Below, piece after piece: positions 17,409 to 26,403 of a stretch of DNA of 64,000 nt. The stretch is from Dyadobacter jiangsuensis (GTDB taxonomy: Bacteria; Bacteroidota; Bacteroidia; Cytophagales; Spirosomataceae). Both the position numbers and the translations under genes were made by a program. The DNA lies in the NCBI RefSeq assembly GCF_003014695.1, contig NZ_PYAS01000001.1, positions 372,001 through 436,000 on the forward strand, given 5' to 3'. The notes beneath the pieces are model-generated. The model saw only the letters and a list, made by a program, of their open reading frames with translations. It had not been told where the DNA came from and did no database searches. Position 1 is the first letter of the stretch, and each line of letters opens with the position of its first letter.

Positions 17409-18896
17409 ATGATCATCATGGACGAAAAACAATTGAGGAAATCTTTCATTGACCCGGTTCTCGAATGGGCGAGGGCTAATCAGAAGCCCAAAGAACTTCG
17501 CCTGGCCAAAGGGTTGGAAGCGGCATCGGAAGCCGCTGCGGAGCCTGAGGAAATGCCATTTGTAGTACCCCAGCAGTTTACCGGAAAAGATTACATTACC
17601 ATGCTGCTGCACGTCGACGCCGAGATCGAACACGGCCTGATGCTGCAATACCTGTATTCGGCTTACAGCATCGGCGGGCCGCAGATCCCCGAAAAGTACC
17701 GTGAGCGGGTGCATAACTGGAAAAATATTATCCTGGGAATAGCCAAGGAGGAAATGGGGCACTTTATTTCAGTGCAAAATGTGTTGAAGATCATCGGCGC
17801 ACCGTTGAACTTTGGCCGTGAAAGTTACCCTTGGGATGTGCCGTTCTACCCGTTTCCTTTCACACTGGAAAAATTCACGCTCCGCTCACTGGCGAAGTAC
17901 GTATATGCCGAGGCGCCAGCGGAATGGCTCAGCAGCGACGATCCCGTGGCGAAGGAAATCAACAAGACCGTGCACGCGCAGGCGTCGGACCCGCATACCG
18001 TGGGGGCGCTTTTCAAAGTTTTGCTGCAACTGATCCAGGACCCGGACGTGATCTCGGACGATGCATTTCAGCCCGGTACCTATCCCTATCAGGCCAAATT
18101 CGACGAATGGGGCCGGGGTTATACCGGGGGCGACAGGGGCAGCGCGAAGGATAACAAGTTCACCAAAAGCCCCGACGTGCTCGTCGCGCCGCTGCTCTCG
18201 CGCGACGACGCCTATAATGCCCTCGAACAGATCGCCGAGCAGGGCGAGGGCGACGAGCTCGACTCCGACACACCTTCACATTTCGAGCGCTTTTTATTCA
18301 TCTACAATGATTTCAAAGCCATTCTGAAAGAGACTGGCGGCAAATTCGACCCGGCTTATAATGTTGCGACCAATCCGTTTGCCGGTGACCCCGATCACGC
18401 GGGCACAGCCTCGAACGAACCCGCCGACGAAATGGAGCAGAACGAGATCACCACCGAGGACGGCATTTTGTGGGCCAATCTGTTCGATACCCGGTACCGG
18501 CTGCTGCTTAATTTCCTTGCCCACAGTTTCCTGCTCGACAACGGCAATAACAATGTCGGATCATTCACGCCGCGTGGCCTGATCATCAACTCCACTTTCG
18601 GGGAAATGTACAATTTGCGAAGCCTGGCAACCATTCTGGTGCAAACGCCGCTGTCGAAGAAAGGCAAGCTCATGGCCGGCCCGCCGTTCACATCGCCGTA
18701 CAGCTTCGATCTGCCTTTCGGGGAACACAATCGCTGGCGCCTGCACCGTGACCTGCTGGTTGCGTCCGGTAATCTCATCGAGAATCTCAAAGCACTTAAG
18801 AACCAGCCACACAGCCAGTACCTGAATGCTTTGCAGGAGATCGACCGTAAGCTGCTCGAAGCGATTGCCCAATTGATGCAGGCTGAGCTGGCCTGA
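17409..18896 (+). CDS. VioB-type ferritin-like protein next to the quinoprotein
   Basis: From the ATG at 17409 (another in-frame ATG at 17418 is equally plausible) the protein has 495 residues. It resembles the ferritin-like domain of VioB (iminophenyl-pyruvate dimer synthase). The first helix of the bundle is MLLHVDAEIEHGLMLQYLYS (about 65-84), the second carries an EExGH pattern (KEEMGHFISVQNVLKIIGAP, Glu114/115 and His118), and a later Glu lies in KYVYAEAPAEW near 168. These are candidate diiron ligands. The C-terminal half is helical and unassigned. No signal peptide is evident. It is followed 37 nt later by the LodA-like gene, so it is probably co-transcribed and could act on the same substrate or take part in maturation. 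Confidence 0.75.
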   Translation: MIIMDEKQLRKSFIDPVLEWARANQKPKELRLAKGLEAASEAAAEPEEMPFVVPQQFTGKDYITMLLHVDAEIEHGLMLQYLYSAYSIGGPQIPEKYRERVHNWKNIILGIAKEEMGHFISVQNVLKIIGAPLNFGRESYPWDVPFYPFPFTLEKFTLRSLAKYVYAEAPAEWLSSDDPVAKEINKTVHAQASDPHTVGALFKVLLQLIQDPDVISDDAFQPGTYPYQAKFDEWGRGYTGGDRGSAKDNKFTKSPDVLVAPLLSRDDAYNALEQIAEQGEGDELDSDTPSHFERFLFIYNDFKAILKETGGKFDPAYNVATNPFAGDPDHAGTASNEPADEMEQNEITTEDGILWANLFDTRYRLLLNFLAHSFLLDNGNNNVGSFTPRGLIINSTFGEMYNLRSLATILVQTPLSKKGKLMAGPPFTSPYSFDLPFGEHNRWRLHRDLLVASGNLIENLKALKNQPHSQYLNALQEIDRKLLEAIAQLMQAELA

Positions 18897-18933
18897 GTTT
18901 CTCAACATATTAAAGCCAAAACCATTGCCGGAT

Positions 18934-21174
18934 ATGAAAATTCTAGCATTAAGAATACTTCCTCCCATTGCACTCGGGCGTCTGGGCGAATCAGACAAGC
19001 CGATGGCTGCCTATAACCTCACATTATCCCGGGACAAACCCCTGGATTTCCGGAAAATTGTTCCGGAACAGTCGTTCCAGGTGCATCCCTCGACCGGCGA
19101 AATAACGGCCTACCAGCCGGAGCGGGTCGCATTTAAAGACGCCGAAAACCTGGAAGACAAAACCGGAAAGGCACACCCGGTGGCGCCGTTCCTGGAAGTG
19201 TTCGCCATTACCGACAAGCAACCCGACAAGCTGGTGCCGCTTACGGTCGATTTGCTCAAAAAAGCAGGCCACGAGCTGGAAGATATCAGCTGGGACGTGC
19301 AGGTGGGTAACATCAAGATATTCAGAAGGACCAATGATGAAAATGACAAGATGTACGCGACGATCGACGGCATCCGGTCGCACGAGCTGAAACCCTTGCA
19401 GGGCAAATGCGCCAACTTCCTCAAAGGCAAAACGCTGCCGCTCGGGTTTGTGCAGTTCATTAAGCCTACACCCGATTTTCCGGAAATAAGGTTCCGGTTC
19501 ACGCCCGCGGCAGGAAAAGTGTACGGGTCGAGCCTGGTCAGGTTTAACAATGGCAAGGAGCAGGTAGACCCCGTGTTTGCCGGGCGGCGCGACGACCCTA
19601 TTTTGTATGATACTAAAAAGGGGAAATGGCGTGGCTATTCGGAAACGAGCACGCCTAATCCGCTCTATACCAACCCGGCGCAGATATTCGCCGGCTATTC
19701 GGATGCGAATGGCAACCAGGTAAGCTGGGGGTATCTGGACGACGAATGTGACGGGTTTGTTACCGTAAAGCTCACCGGTCGGGACGGAAAAACGCAGTTT
19801 GCGAAAGCGCATATCAGCGCCGGGCCTCCTGCGTACGCGCCCGACACGCTGCCTATCCGCGTGGTGTCCGACGAACTGGAACAAATCCTGAAAGGTACCG
19901 ACGTCGACGGAGAAGTGACGATCGAGGAAGCGGAGGAAATTGTGCGCCGCGCATTCGAAACGATCCGCCTGATGAACACGGCCATCATGAACGGCAATGC
20001 CTACGAAGGTAAACTGAATGTCGCGAGTACAATGGTACGGCAGAATACCAACGACTTCGGGCGCCTGTATGAGCCGATTATGGCTACCTCACTCGTGGAC
20101 AACATGGCATTGCAGGTACTGCACGAACGCGTTTTTGCGGGCCTTAGTACCGGTGCTTCGCCCTGGTTTGAAGACTTGCTGCGGAAACCCGAGGAAATCG
20201 GCGACCTTTCGGCCAAAACCCTTCGCAAAATGCCCGCATTGATGCGCGGAGCGGATGGCCGCTCGCTCACATTTACCAAACGGCAGATCAATATGGTGAT
20301 CAAAGCCGCGGCCAGATCACTCATGCCGGAGACAGACGCGGCAGATGCTTCGGGCGACGATCCACTGGTGCCGTCCAACCTGACCGCTCAGCTGCATTAC
20401 CGGGGGAAAGGAAACCCGGTGAGCGTATTGCCGCGTACGGCGATCTCCAACTGCTTTCCCGGCCTGGAATTCGACTTCCGCAACCTGTGGCGCCGTGCAT
20501 TCCAGGGCATTGTCCTGATCGAAAACAACAACTATGTGATCGACGCCGACAAGTCACTCGCACATTTGATCCATCACCGCCTGGTAGCTATTGACGGCAA
20601 ACCAACGATGGTAGCCACTTCGGGACCCGTATTTCCCGACGGCGATAGTGTTCCGCTGCGCACCCAGGACAATCCGAACGGGGTGTCGTTCATGGAATGG
20701 TCCAACTCGATGGTGAATGTGCTGCAAAAACAAGGGCAGCAGGTAGCTTGCTATTTTACGGCAGAACAAAGCACACACGAGGTGGTGGTGGATTTGGATA
20801 AACTCGAAGACCCGGCGCTGTATACCAAGGTTATGCTGACGGTCAATAAGGTTTTCGAGGGCGATAGCGCCACGCTTTCGGAGCAGATTATCAAGCCCGG
20901 CGAACTCACCCAGGGACTTTGCGCCCCGTGGCAGAACGACTACCGCGAATGCGCCTGCTACTATTGGGCCGCCAGCCGTCCCGATTACGTGAATGTCGTG
21001 CCCGACGAGAAAGGGCTCAGCACCGGCGATAGCTGGATGGCCAAGAAACGTACCGGCAAATACATTCCCGATGACCGCGTGAATACCCGGTTGTTGTCCT
21101 ATGACGACCTGTTTATCAACTGGCAGGGCGAACTCAACTTTATCGTGGAAGGAAAAGATGCACTTAACAGCTGA
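18934..21174 (+). CDS. LodA-like cysteine-tryptophylquinone oxidase
   Basis: The ATG at 18934 is chosen over an upstream TTG at 18925, giving 746 residues. The start ILPPIALGRLGESDKPM matches the N-terminal motif of LodA/GoxA amino-acid oxidases, and there is no signal peptide. Near the C-terminus the protein has SNCFPGLEFDFR with Cys507 and LCAPWQNDYREC with Trp666; the corresponding residues in LodA form the cysteine tryptophylquinone cofactor. The Cys-Trp spacing is 159 residues against 65 in LodA as I recall it (Cys516-Trp581), so there is an insertion of roughly 90 residues. Extra cysteines flank the Trp (663, 673, 675). A GTDVDGEVTIEE stretch near 322-333 resembles an EF-hand loop. The probable reaction is oxidative deamination of an amine or amino acid, releasing hydrogen peroxide. 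The substrate is unknown. Confidence 0.8.
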   Translation: MKILALRILPPIALGRLGESDKPMAAYNLTLSRDKPLDFRKIVPEQSFQVHPSTGEITAYQPERVAFKDAENLEDKTGKAHPVAPFLEVFAITDKQPDKLVPLTVDLLKKAGHELEDISWDVQVGNIKIFRRTNDENDKMYATIDGIRSHELKPLQGKCANFLKGKTLPLGFVQFIKPTPDFPEIRFRFTPAAGKVYGSSLVRFNNGKEQVDPVFAGRRDDPILYDTKKGKWRGYSETSTPNPLYTNPAQIFAGYSDANGNQVSWGYLDDECDGFVTVKLTGRDGKTQFAKAHISAGPPAYAPDTLPIRVVSDELEQILKGTDVDGEVTIEEAEEIVRRAFETIRLMNTAIMNGNAYEGKLNVASTMVRQNTNDFGRLYEPIMATSLVDNMALQVLHERVFAGLSTGASPWFEDLLRKPEEIGDLSAKTLRKMPALMRGADGRSLTFTKRQINMVIKAAARSLMPETDAADASGDDPLVPSNLTAQLHYRGKGNPVSVLPRTAISNCFPGLEFDFRNLWRRAFQGIVLIENNNYVIDADKSLAHLIHHRLVAIDGKPTMVATSGPVFPDGDSVPLRTQDNPNGVSFMEWSNSMVNVLQKQGQQVACYFTAEQSTHEVVVDLDKLEDPALYTKVMLTVNKVFEGDSATLSEQIIKPGELTQGLCAPWQNDYRECACYYWAASRPDYVNVVPDEKGLSTGDSWMAKKRTGKYIPDDRVNTRLLSYDDLFINWQGELNFIVEGKDALNS

Positions 21175-22525
21175 AATGGAACCGGCTGTGGCGGTTTCAC
21201 GACTGGCCGGGACGATCGCCGCACAGTCCCGGCCGAAATCGCCGTCGGCCCACCTGATCAAAGGCAGGCAAACGCAACTTTTTATTCCGAACGGCAGCAG
21301 GCTGTACGCCGTGGCGGGCGATGTGGAGCAGAGGATCGCGCGTGCGCTGGACGCAGGCGACGAGGCCGAATTGCAGGATTTACTGACCAGGTTCGGCCTG
21401 TCCGCACCCGATTATGTCGATACCACGCCGCTGGAAAGCCCCAGGCTCTACGCACTTTCGCTCGCTATTGCCCAGAAATGCAATATGGGCTGTACCTATT
21501 GCTACGCCGACCAGGGTAGTTTTGGCGGGCGGGCCAAAAGCATGTCGCTGGACACGGCACTGCGGGCGATAGACCTCCTGATGGACCAATGTCCCGAGGG
21601 TGAAAAGGTGCAGCTGACATTCCTGGGTGGTGAACCGCTCGCCAACCGCAAAGCCCTGATGGAAGCGACGGCCTATGCGGTGGCCAAAGCCGAGAAAAGG
21701 GGGATTAAAGTAGGTTTTTCGATCACAACCAATGGTACGATGGTTACCGAAGCCGATGCCCGTTTTTTTGAGGAATATGGCTTCGCGGTCACTGTCAGTC
21801 TGGACGGGATTGGTAAAAGCCATGATTTACAAAGGCCTATGAAAGGCGGCAAGGGCAGTTTCGACCTGATCATGAGGAATCTGCGGCCGTTGCTGGCCAT
21901 GCAGGGGAAAATGCAGGTTTCCGCCCGGGTTACCGTCACGCCCCGTAACCTCGATTTGCCGGTTATGCTCGATGAATTCATTCAAATGGGCTTTCATAGC
22001 GTCGGTTTTTCGCCTTTGCTGCGATCGATGAACGGTCGCGACGAAATGGGGCCGGAAGAGCTTTCGGTATTGCTCGAAAACATGATCGCCTGCGGCCTGA
22101 ACTTCGAAAAGAATGTGCTGGCAGGCAGGCGGTACCCATTTTTGAATATGGTGAATGCATTGAAGGAAATCTCCAAAGGCACGCACCGGCCGTATCCCTG
22201 CGGGGCGGGCGCCGGTTACATGGGGGTCTCGGCTGATGAAGAGCTTTTTGCCTGCCACCGTTTCGTAAACGAGGACGAAGGCAAAATGGGTAACCTGACC
22301 GGCGGCGTCGACGCGGCTTTGCAAAACGGCTGGCTCTCGTCACGTCATGTGAGCAGCCAGAGCCCGTGCACGCAATGCTGGGCGCGTTATCTGTGCGGGG
22401 GCGGGTGCCATCACGAGGTAATCGCCAAGGGGCGCACCGCCTGCGACTATATCCGCTCCTGGCTGCATTATACGATACAGGCGCATGAGCGGCTGGCACG
22501 TTTGAAACCCGGGTGGAATATGTAA
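21158..22525 (+). CDS. Radical SAM/SPASM maturase, QhpD-like
   Basis: A protein of 455 residues from the ATG at 21158, overlapping the LodA-like gene by 17 nt; an alternative ATG at 21176 lies 1 nt after its stop. The radical SAM motif CNMGCTYC holds Cys108, Cys112 and Cys115, inside AQKCNMGCTYCYADQGSFGG, which resembles QhpD, the enzyme that installs thioether bonds in the gamma subunit of quinohemoprotein amine dehydrogenase. The FLGGEP motif (SAM contact) is at 155-160. The C-terminal SPASM domain has cysteines at 348, 366, 404, 407, 413, 417 and 429, enough for two auxiliary iron-sulfur clusters. The overlap with the quinoprotein gene makes that protein the obvious substrate, probably at its cysteine-rich segment. 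Confidence 0.85.
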   Translation: MHLTAEMEPAVAVSRLAGTIAAQSRPKSPSAHLIKGRQTQLFIPNGSRLYAVAGDVEQRIARALDAGDEAELQDLLTRFGLSAPDYVDTTPLESPRLYALSLAIAQKCNMGCTYCYADQGSFGGRAKSMSLDTALRAIDLLMDQCPEGEKVQLTFLGGEPLANRKALMEATAYAVAKAEKRGIKVGFSITTNGTMVTEADARFFEEYGFAVTVSLDGIGKSHDLQRPMKGGKGSFDLIMRNLRPLLAMQGKMQVSARVTVTPRNLDLPVMLDEFIQMGFHSVGFSPLLRSMNGRDEMGPEELSVLLENMIACGLNFEKNVLAGRRYPFLNMVNALKEISKGTHRPYPCGAGAGYMGVSADEELFACHRFVNEDEGKMGNLTGGVDAALQNGWLSSRHVSSQSPCTQCWARYLCGGGCHHEVIAKGRTACDYIRSWLHYTIQAHERLARLKPGWNM

Positions 22526-22531
22526 TCGGTT

Positions 22532-24001
22532 ATGATTCAGGATTTTGAAATCATAGTTGTCGGTGCCGGGCCGGCGGGGCTTACCGCGGCGATCCGCCTG
22601 CTCGAAATGGGCCATTCGGTGGCGCTGGTCGAACAAGCCGCATTTCCGCGTCCGCAGATCGGGGAGTCGCTTTCACCCGGCGTACGCGCCATTTTCGATT
22701 ACCTCGGTGCCGGCCACCTGCTGGAAGATGCTTACTACTTGCATAACATACCTGCCAGAATTGCGTGGGGCGGGGGAGAACCCGCCCTCCTGCAACCTGG
22801 CCAACGGGGAGCAGGGCTGATGGTCGACAGGGCGCATTTGGACGCAAAGTTGCTGGCATTGGCGGTCGGTAAGGGGGTACGCCTCTTTCAACCCGCACGA
22901 ATGGCCGCATCGACTTTTCAAAATGACCGGTACCAATTGAAAATACAGTCGGCGACGGGTGATCACCGCATTACCTGCCGCATGGTGCTGGATGCCCGAG
23001 GGCGCAATGGGGCGCATGCCCGCGAGCTTATGCACCTCGCGCCCGCGTCTGTTGCATTATGGACGCACGTACCTGCGAACAAGATGCCTTGCGAAGCCCG
23101 TATTGAAACGGTAGACGAAGGCTGGATATGGGGCGCACCGGTGCCGGGAGGCCAGTACCGGATCATGGCTTTTACGGATCCTGATTCAATCAAGGGGATG
23201 GGGCACAGGGATATTATGCAGGAAATGCTCTCCCGCTCACAGCTGTTTGGCATTGTGGCTGCTGATCATCTGAATTCAAACCTGAAAACCTGCCTCGTGA
23301 GCGCCTACGTGCACTCATGCCCGTGGGAACATCAATTCATCAAAATCGGTGAGGCCGCATTTGCCCTCGATCCGCTTTCCTCCACGGGGGTGGAAGCGGC
23401 GATGCGCTTTTCCCTGCAAGCCGCCATTGCCGTCCATACCATGCTTGCCGCCGGAGAGCACGGCGTCGCGAAGTCATTTTATGAGCATAAACTGGCCGAA
23501 GCAGTCACCATTCATTCGCGCTGGACTTCGGAGTACTATGCGGAAGCCGGCAAAGCGGATGCCTCCTTTCCTTTTTGGGAGAAACGGAGACGTTTCCGCA
23601 TCGACGAAATAGCAGTCGTGAATGATTTTACCACATTGGTAAAACAGCGACTTATGCAGCGGCCAGCGCAGCACGGGTCGGGTAACCCCGCCGCCGCGGT
23701 GCCTATTGATCCACTCATCCGGTTCCTCTGGGACAAACCCGTCCGCCTCTCCGGCCAGCTCGCATTCAGTTCCGAATTTGCCGTCACCGGTAACCGTGTC
23801 GAAGTCCGGCGTGCATTGGTACACCCGAACCTTTCCAGGCCGATGATTTACCTGAATCAGATCGAAGTCCCGCCGCTCCTGCATGCATTGAGCGAAGGCG
23901 ATACTTACGGCACCGCAATCGAAACCTGGTGCCGCATTGTACCTTATCAAGATGTCAAAAAGGTATTGGGATTCCTTTGGAGCGCGGAGATTGTTCAGTA
24001 G
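22532..24001 (+). CDS. LodB/QhpG-like FAD-dependent monooxygenase
   Basis: A 489-residue flavoprotein of the tryptophan halogenase-like/geranylgeranyl reductase superfamily. The dinucleotide fold has VVGAGPAG (about 9-16), then QIGESLSPGVRAIFDYLG (about 42-59), the hallmark of this superfamily, and a later FAD-contacting IGEAAFALDPLSSTGVEAAM near 270-290. A characteristic lysine of true halogenases was not identified. LodB and QhpG, of the same fold, hydroxylate the cofactor tryptophan of LodA and of quinohemoprotein amine dehydrogenase. The gene starts 6 nt after the radical SAM gene, so the two should be translated together. About 110 residues at the C-terminus (after RFRIDEIAVVNDF) are an extra domain I cannot place. 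Confidence 0.82.
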   Translation: MIQDFEIIVVGAGPAGLTAAIRLLEMGHSVALVEQAAFPRPQIGESLSPGVRAIFDYLGAGHLLEDAYYLHNIPARIAWGGGEPALLQPGQRGAGLMVDRAHLDAKLLALAVGKGVRLFQPARMAASTFQNDRYQLKIQSATGDHRITCRMVLDARGRNGAHARELMHLAPASVALWTHVPANKMPCEARIETVDEGWIWGAPVPGGQYRIMAFTDPDSIKGMGHRDIMQEMLSRSQLFGIVAADHLNSNLKTCLVSAYVHSCPWEHQFIKIGEAAFALDPLSSTGVEAAMRFSLQAAIAVHTMLAAGEHGVAKSFYEHKLAEAVTIHSRWTSEYYAEAGKADASFPFWEKRRRFRIDEIAVVNDFTTLVKQRLMQRPAQHGSGNPAAAVPIDPLIRFLWDKPVRLSGQLAFSSEFAVTGNRVEVRRALVHPNLSRPMIYLNQIEVPPLLHALSEGDTYGTAIETWCRIVPYQDVKKVLGFLWSAEIVQ

Positions 24002-24041
24002 TATTGTAGTGGTGCTTTTTATCCATAAACCTTTTCGAAAA

Positions 24042-24368
24042 ATGGAACCATACCGTTACGATACGCTCAGCGAAGCCGTAAATGACCTGCAAAAAAGAGG
24101 TTATACCCATGATTTTCTGATTGAGGACGGGGCGGAATGCCTGTTCTGCAAACAGCGTTCACTTGAACTGTCTCCGGAAGAGTTCGTGATTGATGAAATC
24201 CATCGTTTCGAAGGCATGACCGACCCCGCCGATGAAAGCATTGTGTTTGCCATATCTTCGTCGCAACACGACATACACGGGCTGGTGATTAACAGCTTTG
24301 GCGCGGATTTTGGGTACAGATCTTCAAAACTGGTCGAAGATCTGCACAGAAGGGCCCGTGGGAACTGA
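24042..24368 (+). CDS. Small conserved Bacteroidota protein of unknown function
   Basis: Starting at the ATG at 24042 the protein has 108 residues. It begins MEPYRYDTLSEAVNDLQKRGY and carries ECLFCKQRSLELSPEEFVIDEIHRFEG and a conserved end (SKLVEDLHRR). I recognise the pattern as a common short Bacteroidota family, sometimes loosely named a phosphoribosylpyrophosphate synthetase, for which I see no supporting catalytic motif. It has no signal peptide and is acidic and soluble. It lies 40 nt after the flavoprotein gene, so it could be in the same transcript, but family members also occur far from quinoproteins, so a shared function is not implied. Confidence 0.65.
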   Translation: MEPYRYDTLSEAVNDLQKRGYTHDFLIEDGAECLFCKQRSLELSPEEFVIDEIHRFEGMTDPADESIVFAISSSQHDIHGLVINSFGADFGYRSSKLVEDLHRRARGN

Positions 24369-24378
24369 AATAAATGGG

Positions 24379-25578
24379 CTAGGGGCGTAGGTATTCGCGC
24401 GTGTTCAACGCATAGAAATGCCCGTTGGCATCCCCGAAATACAGCATTCCGTCCGTAGCCACGGGCCCCGAAAGGATCGAGCCCAGCGAAAGGATGTGCT
24501 TTTCGGCTTGCAAATAATTGTCGCCGTACATATCGAAATCTTTGCGGATATGGTCGGTGTCGTCGTACACGAGCGCGTGGTTTTTCTTGCTTTCGTCGGT
24601 CTGGAAAGTTTTGATCACTTTGCCGGTTTCCGGGTCGGCGAAATAGACCCTGCCATTGAAGCAGCCGAATACCAGCTTGTTCTCAACGATCATGGCCGTT
24701 GCATACACCCGCATGTTGAGCGGCATGATCCAGTTCACTTTCCCGGTTTCGGCATTCAGCGAATAAAACTGGTGCGTATCCGACGTACCTACGAACAGGT
24801 TCCCCTTGTAGAGAGTAGGTGTGGCAATCACCCAGCTGCCCTTTTCTTTCATGTTCCATTTCTGCTCGCCGGTTTTGGTATTTAAACTATAAATGTAAAA
24901 ATCGCGGCTGCCGAAAATCACCTGCTCATCATCGACGTGGGCGGCCCGCTGTACTTCCCCTTTCGGAAATGCCGGATCGCCCAAAGTTTTGAATTTCCAG
25001 ATCAGACTACCGCTCTGCGCATCGAGCACATAGAAATGGCCGTCGTAGCTGCCGATGAAGACCTTGCCGTTGTGCACTACCGGTGAAGCATGTACGACGC
25101 CCCCGGTTTTGAATTTCCAACGTAACTTTCCCGACTCGATATCGATCGCGTACACCGAGCTGTCGCCACTGCCGGCGTACAATGTATTGCCCTCCGCGAC
25201 GGGTGAGGACAGGTAATAATCCCAAATGTCGTACTGCTGCTCGCCCCCGGTTTTAAAGGTCCAAAGCAGCTTGCCCTTTGTCTTGTCTACGGCATAAATG
25301 TTGCCATCGGCGCTGTTGAACAGCACTTTGCCGGCGGTCACCGCGGGCGTGGATCTGATCGCTCCGGCCGTGGGGTATTTCCAGAGCTGCTTGCCCGTAG
25401 CTTTATCGAGGGCATACAAATTCATGTCATTACTCCCGAAATAGACGACTTTGTCCGTCACGGCAGGTGCGCCGTGAATGCCTCCCGCAGTCGGAAATTT
25501 CCATTGAATTGGTTGCTGGGCGAAGGCCGGGGTAATAAGGATCAGGCAAAACAGGAAGAGGTTCAATTGTTTTTTCAT
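24379..25578 (-). CDS. Exported PQQ-like beta-propeller repeat protein
   Basis: A 399-residue protein with a signal peptide (cleavage after about residue 20, ITPAFAQQ) and about seven to eight repeats of a 38-42 residue blade. The blades share the pattern V-F-G-S-D-x-N-x-Y-A-L-D-x-x-T-G-K-x-x-W-K-F-x-T, as in the PQQ-binding beta-propellers of quinoprotein dehydrogenases and in BamB. No Cys-Cys disulfide pair or heme motif is visible, and the fold alone does not show that PQQ is bound. It is convergent with the quinoprotein cluster (10 nt apart) and divergent from the sigma factor of locus 2. A role as a periplasmic scaffold or protein-interaction module is as likely as redox catalysis. Confidence 0.85.
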   Translation of the reverse strand: MKKQLNLFLFCLILITPAFAQQPIQWKFPTAGGIHGAPAVTDKVVYFGSNDMNLYALDKATGKQLWKYPTAGAIRSTPAVTAGKVLFNSADGNIYAVDKTKGKLLWTFKTGGEQQYDIWDYYLSSPVAEGNTLYAGSGDSSVYAIDIESGKLRWKFKTGGVVHASPVVHNGKVFIGSYDGHFYVLDAQSGSLIWKFKTLGDPAFPKGEVQRAAHVDDEQVIFGSRDFYIYSLNTKTGEQKWNMKEKGSWVIATPTLYKGNLFVGTSDTHQFYSLNAETGKVNWIMPLNMRVYATAMIVENKLVFGCFNGRVYFADPETGKVIKTFQTDESKKNHALVYDDTDHIRKDFDMYGDNYLQAEKHILSLGSILSGPVATDGMLYFGDANGHFYALNTREYLRP

Positions 25579-25731
25579 GGCTGGTTAAAGAAAGGATAGG
25601 TGTGCCCGCAAGTTATATGAAAATAGTCAAAGCACATGGGCGGAATAAAATTTCAGGGCATTTTTGAATTCCTTACAAAATGAGTAAAATGCACAATTAT
25701 TCTCTAATTGTCCTAACCCGCACCCTGGTAA

Positions 25732-26325
25732 ATGTCAGACTCTACGCTTCCGGATTCACAACTTTGGCGCCTGATCAAGGACGATGACCAGGCTGCCTAC
25801 ACAGCCCTTTTCCGGAAATATTACCCTGCATTGCTCGGCTACGGCAAGTCACTGACCGACCACCACGGACTGGCCGGCGATTGCGTGCAGGAAACATTCA
25901 TGGAAGTGTGGCTGTACCGCCGAAACCTCGCCGTACCCGACTCGGTGCGGGCATACCTGCTGGCAGGCGTACGCAGGCGTATCGCGCGCCGCCTCGAACG
26001 CGACCGCATTTTCAGGCATTCACGCGACATTGGCGAAACCGAGTTTTCCTTTCAGTTTACCCCGCTCGACGAGATGATCTCCGACGAGGAGACGCGCCGG
26101 CAGGTACATCAGCTCAATACCCTGCTGAACCAGCTTCCCGCGCGCCAGCGCGAGGCGCTGTATCTCCGTTACCACCAGCAGCTCGATATCGACGAAATCG
26201 CCCGACTGATGCAGATCAATCCGCAGTCGGCATCCAACCTGCTTCATCGGGGAATCAAGCACATCCGGGAAGTTTGGGTAGGAGAGATACACACGCTTGC
26301 GCTGCTCCTTTGTGTGTATTTTTAA
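25732..26325 (+). CDS. ECF RNA polymerase sigma factor of SusC locus 2
   Basis: A 197-residue ECF sigma factor. Region 2 includes ALFRKYYPALLGYGKSL, GDCVQETFMEVWLYRR and YLLAGVRRRIARRLERDR (about 25-95). Region 4 includes LNQLPARQREALYLRYHQQLDIDEIARLMQINPQSASNLLHRGIKHIRE (about 130-180). It ends in a hydrophobic tail (LALLLCVYF). It lies 79 nt upstream of FecR and should activate the SusC/SusD genes of this locus. The gap to the divergent beta-propeller gene (153 nt) holds both promoters, with a 7-bp hairpin at 25693-25711. Confidence 0.92.
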   Translation: MSDSTLPDSQLWRLIKDDDQAAYTALFRKYYPALLGYGKSLTDHHGLAGDCVQETFMEVWLYRRNLAVPDSVRAYLLAGVRRRIARRLERDRIFRHSRDIGETEFSFQFTPLDEMISDEETRRQVHQLNTLLNQLPARQREALYLRYHQQLDIDEIARLMQINPQSASNLLHRGIKHIREVWVGEIHTLALLLCVYF

Positions 26326-26403
26326 ATTTTTTATCAAAAAAATAAAAATTGGTGAGTATCGCCCGGCGGTACTGTCCTCTCCTGCCTGAAAAACCACTAC
26401 TTC

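Noticed and set aside
22532..24001. Tryptophan halogenase
   Set aside because: The fold family is shared, but the neighbours are a LodA-like protein and a QhpD-like enzyme, which favours a cofactor-hydroxylating LodB/QhpG role.
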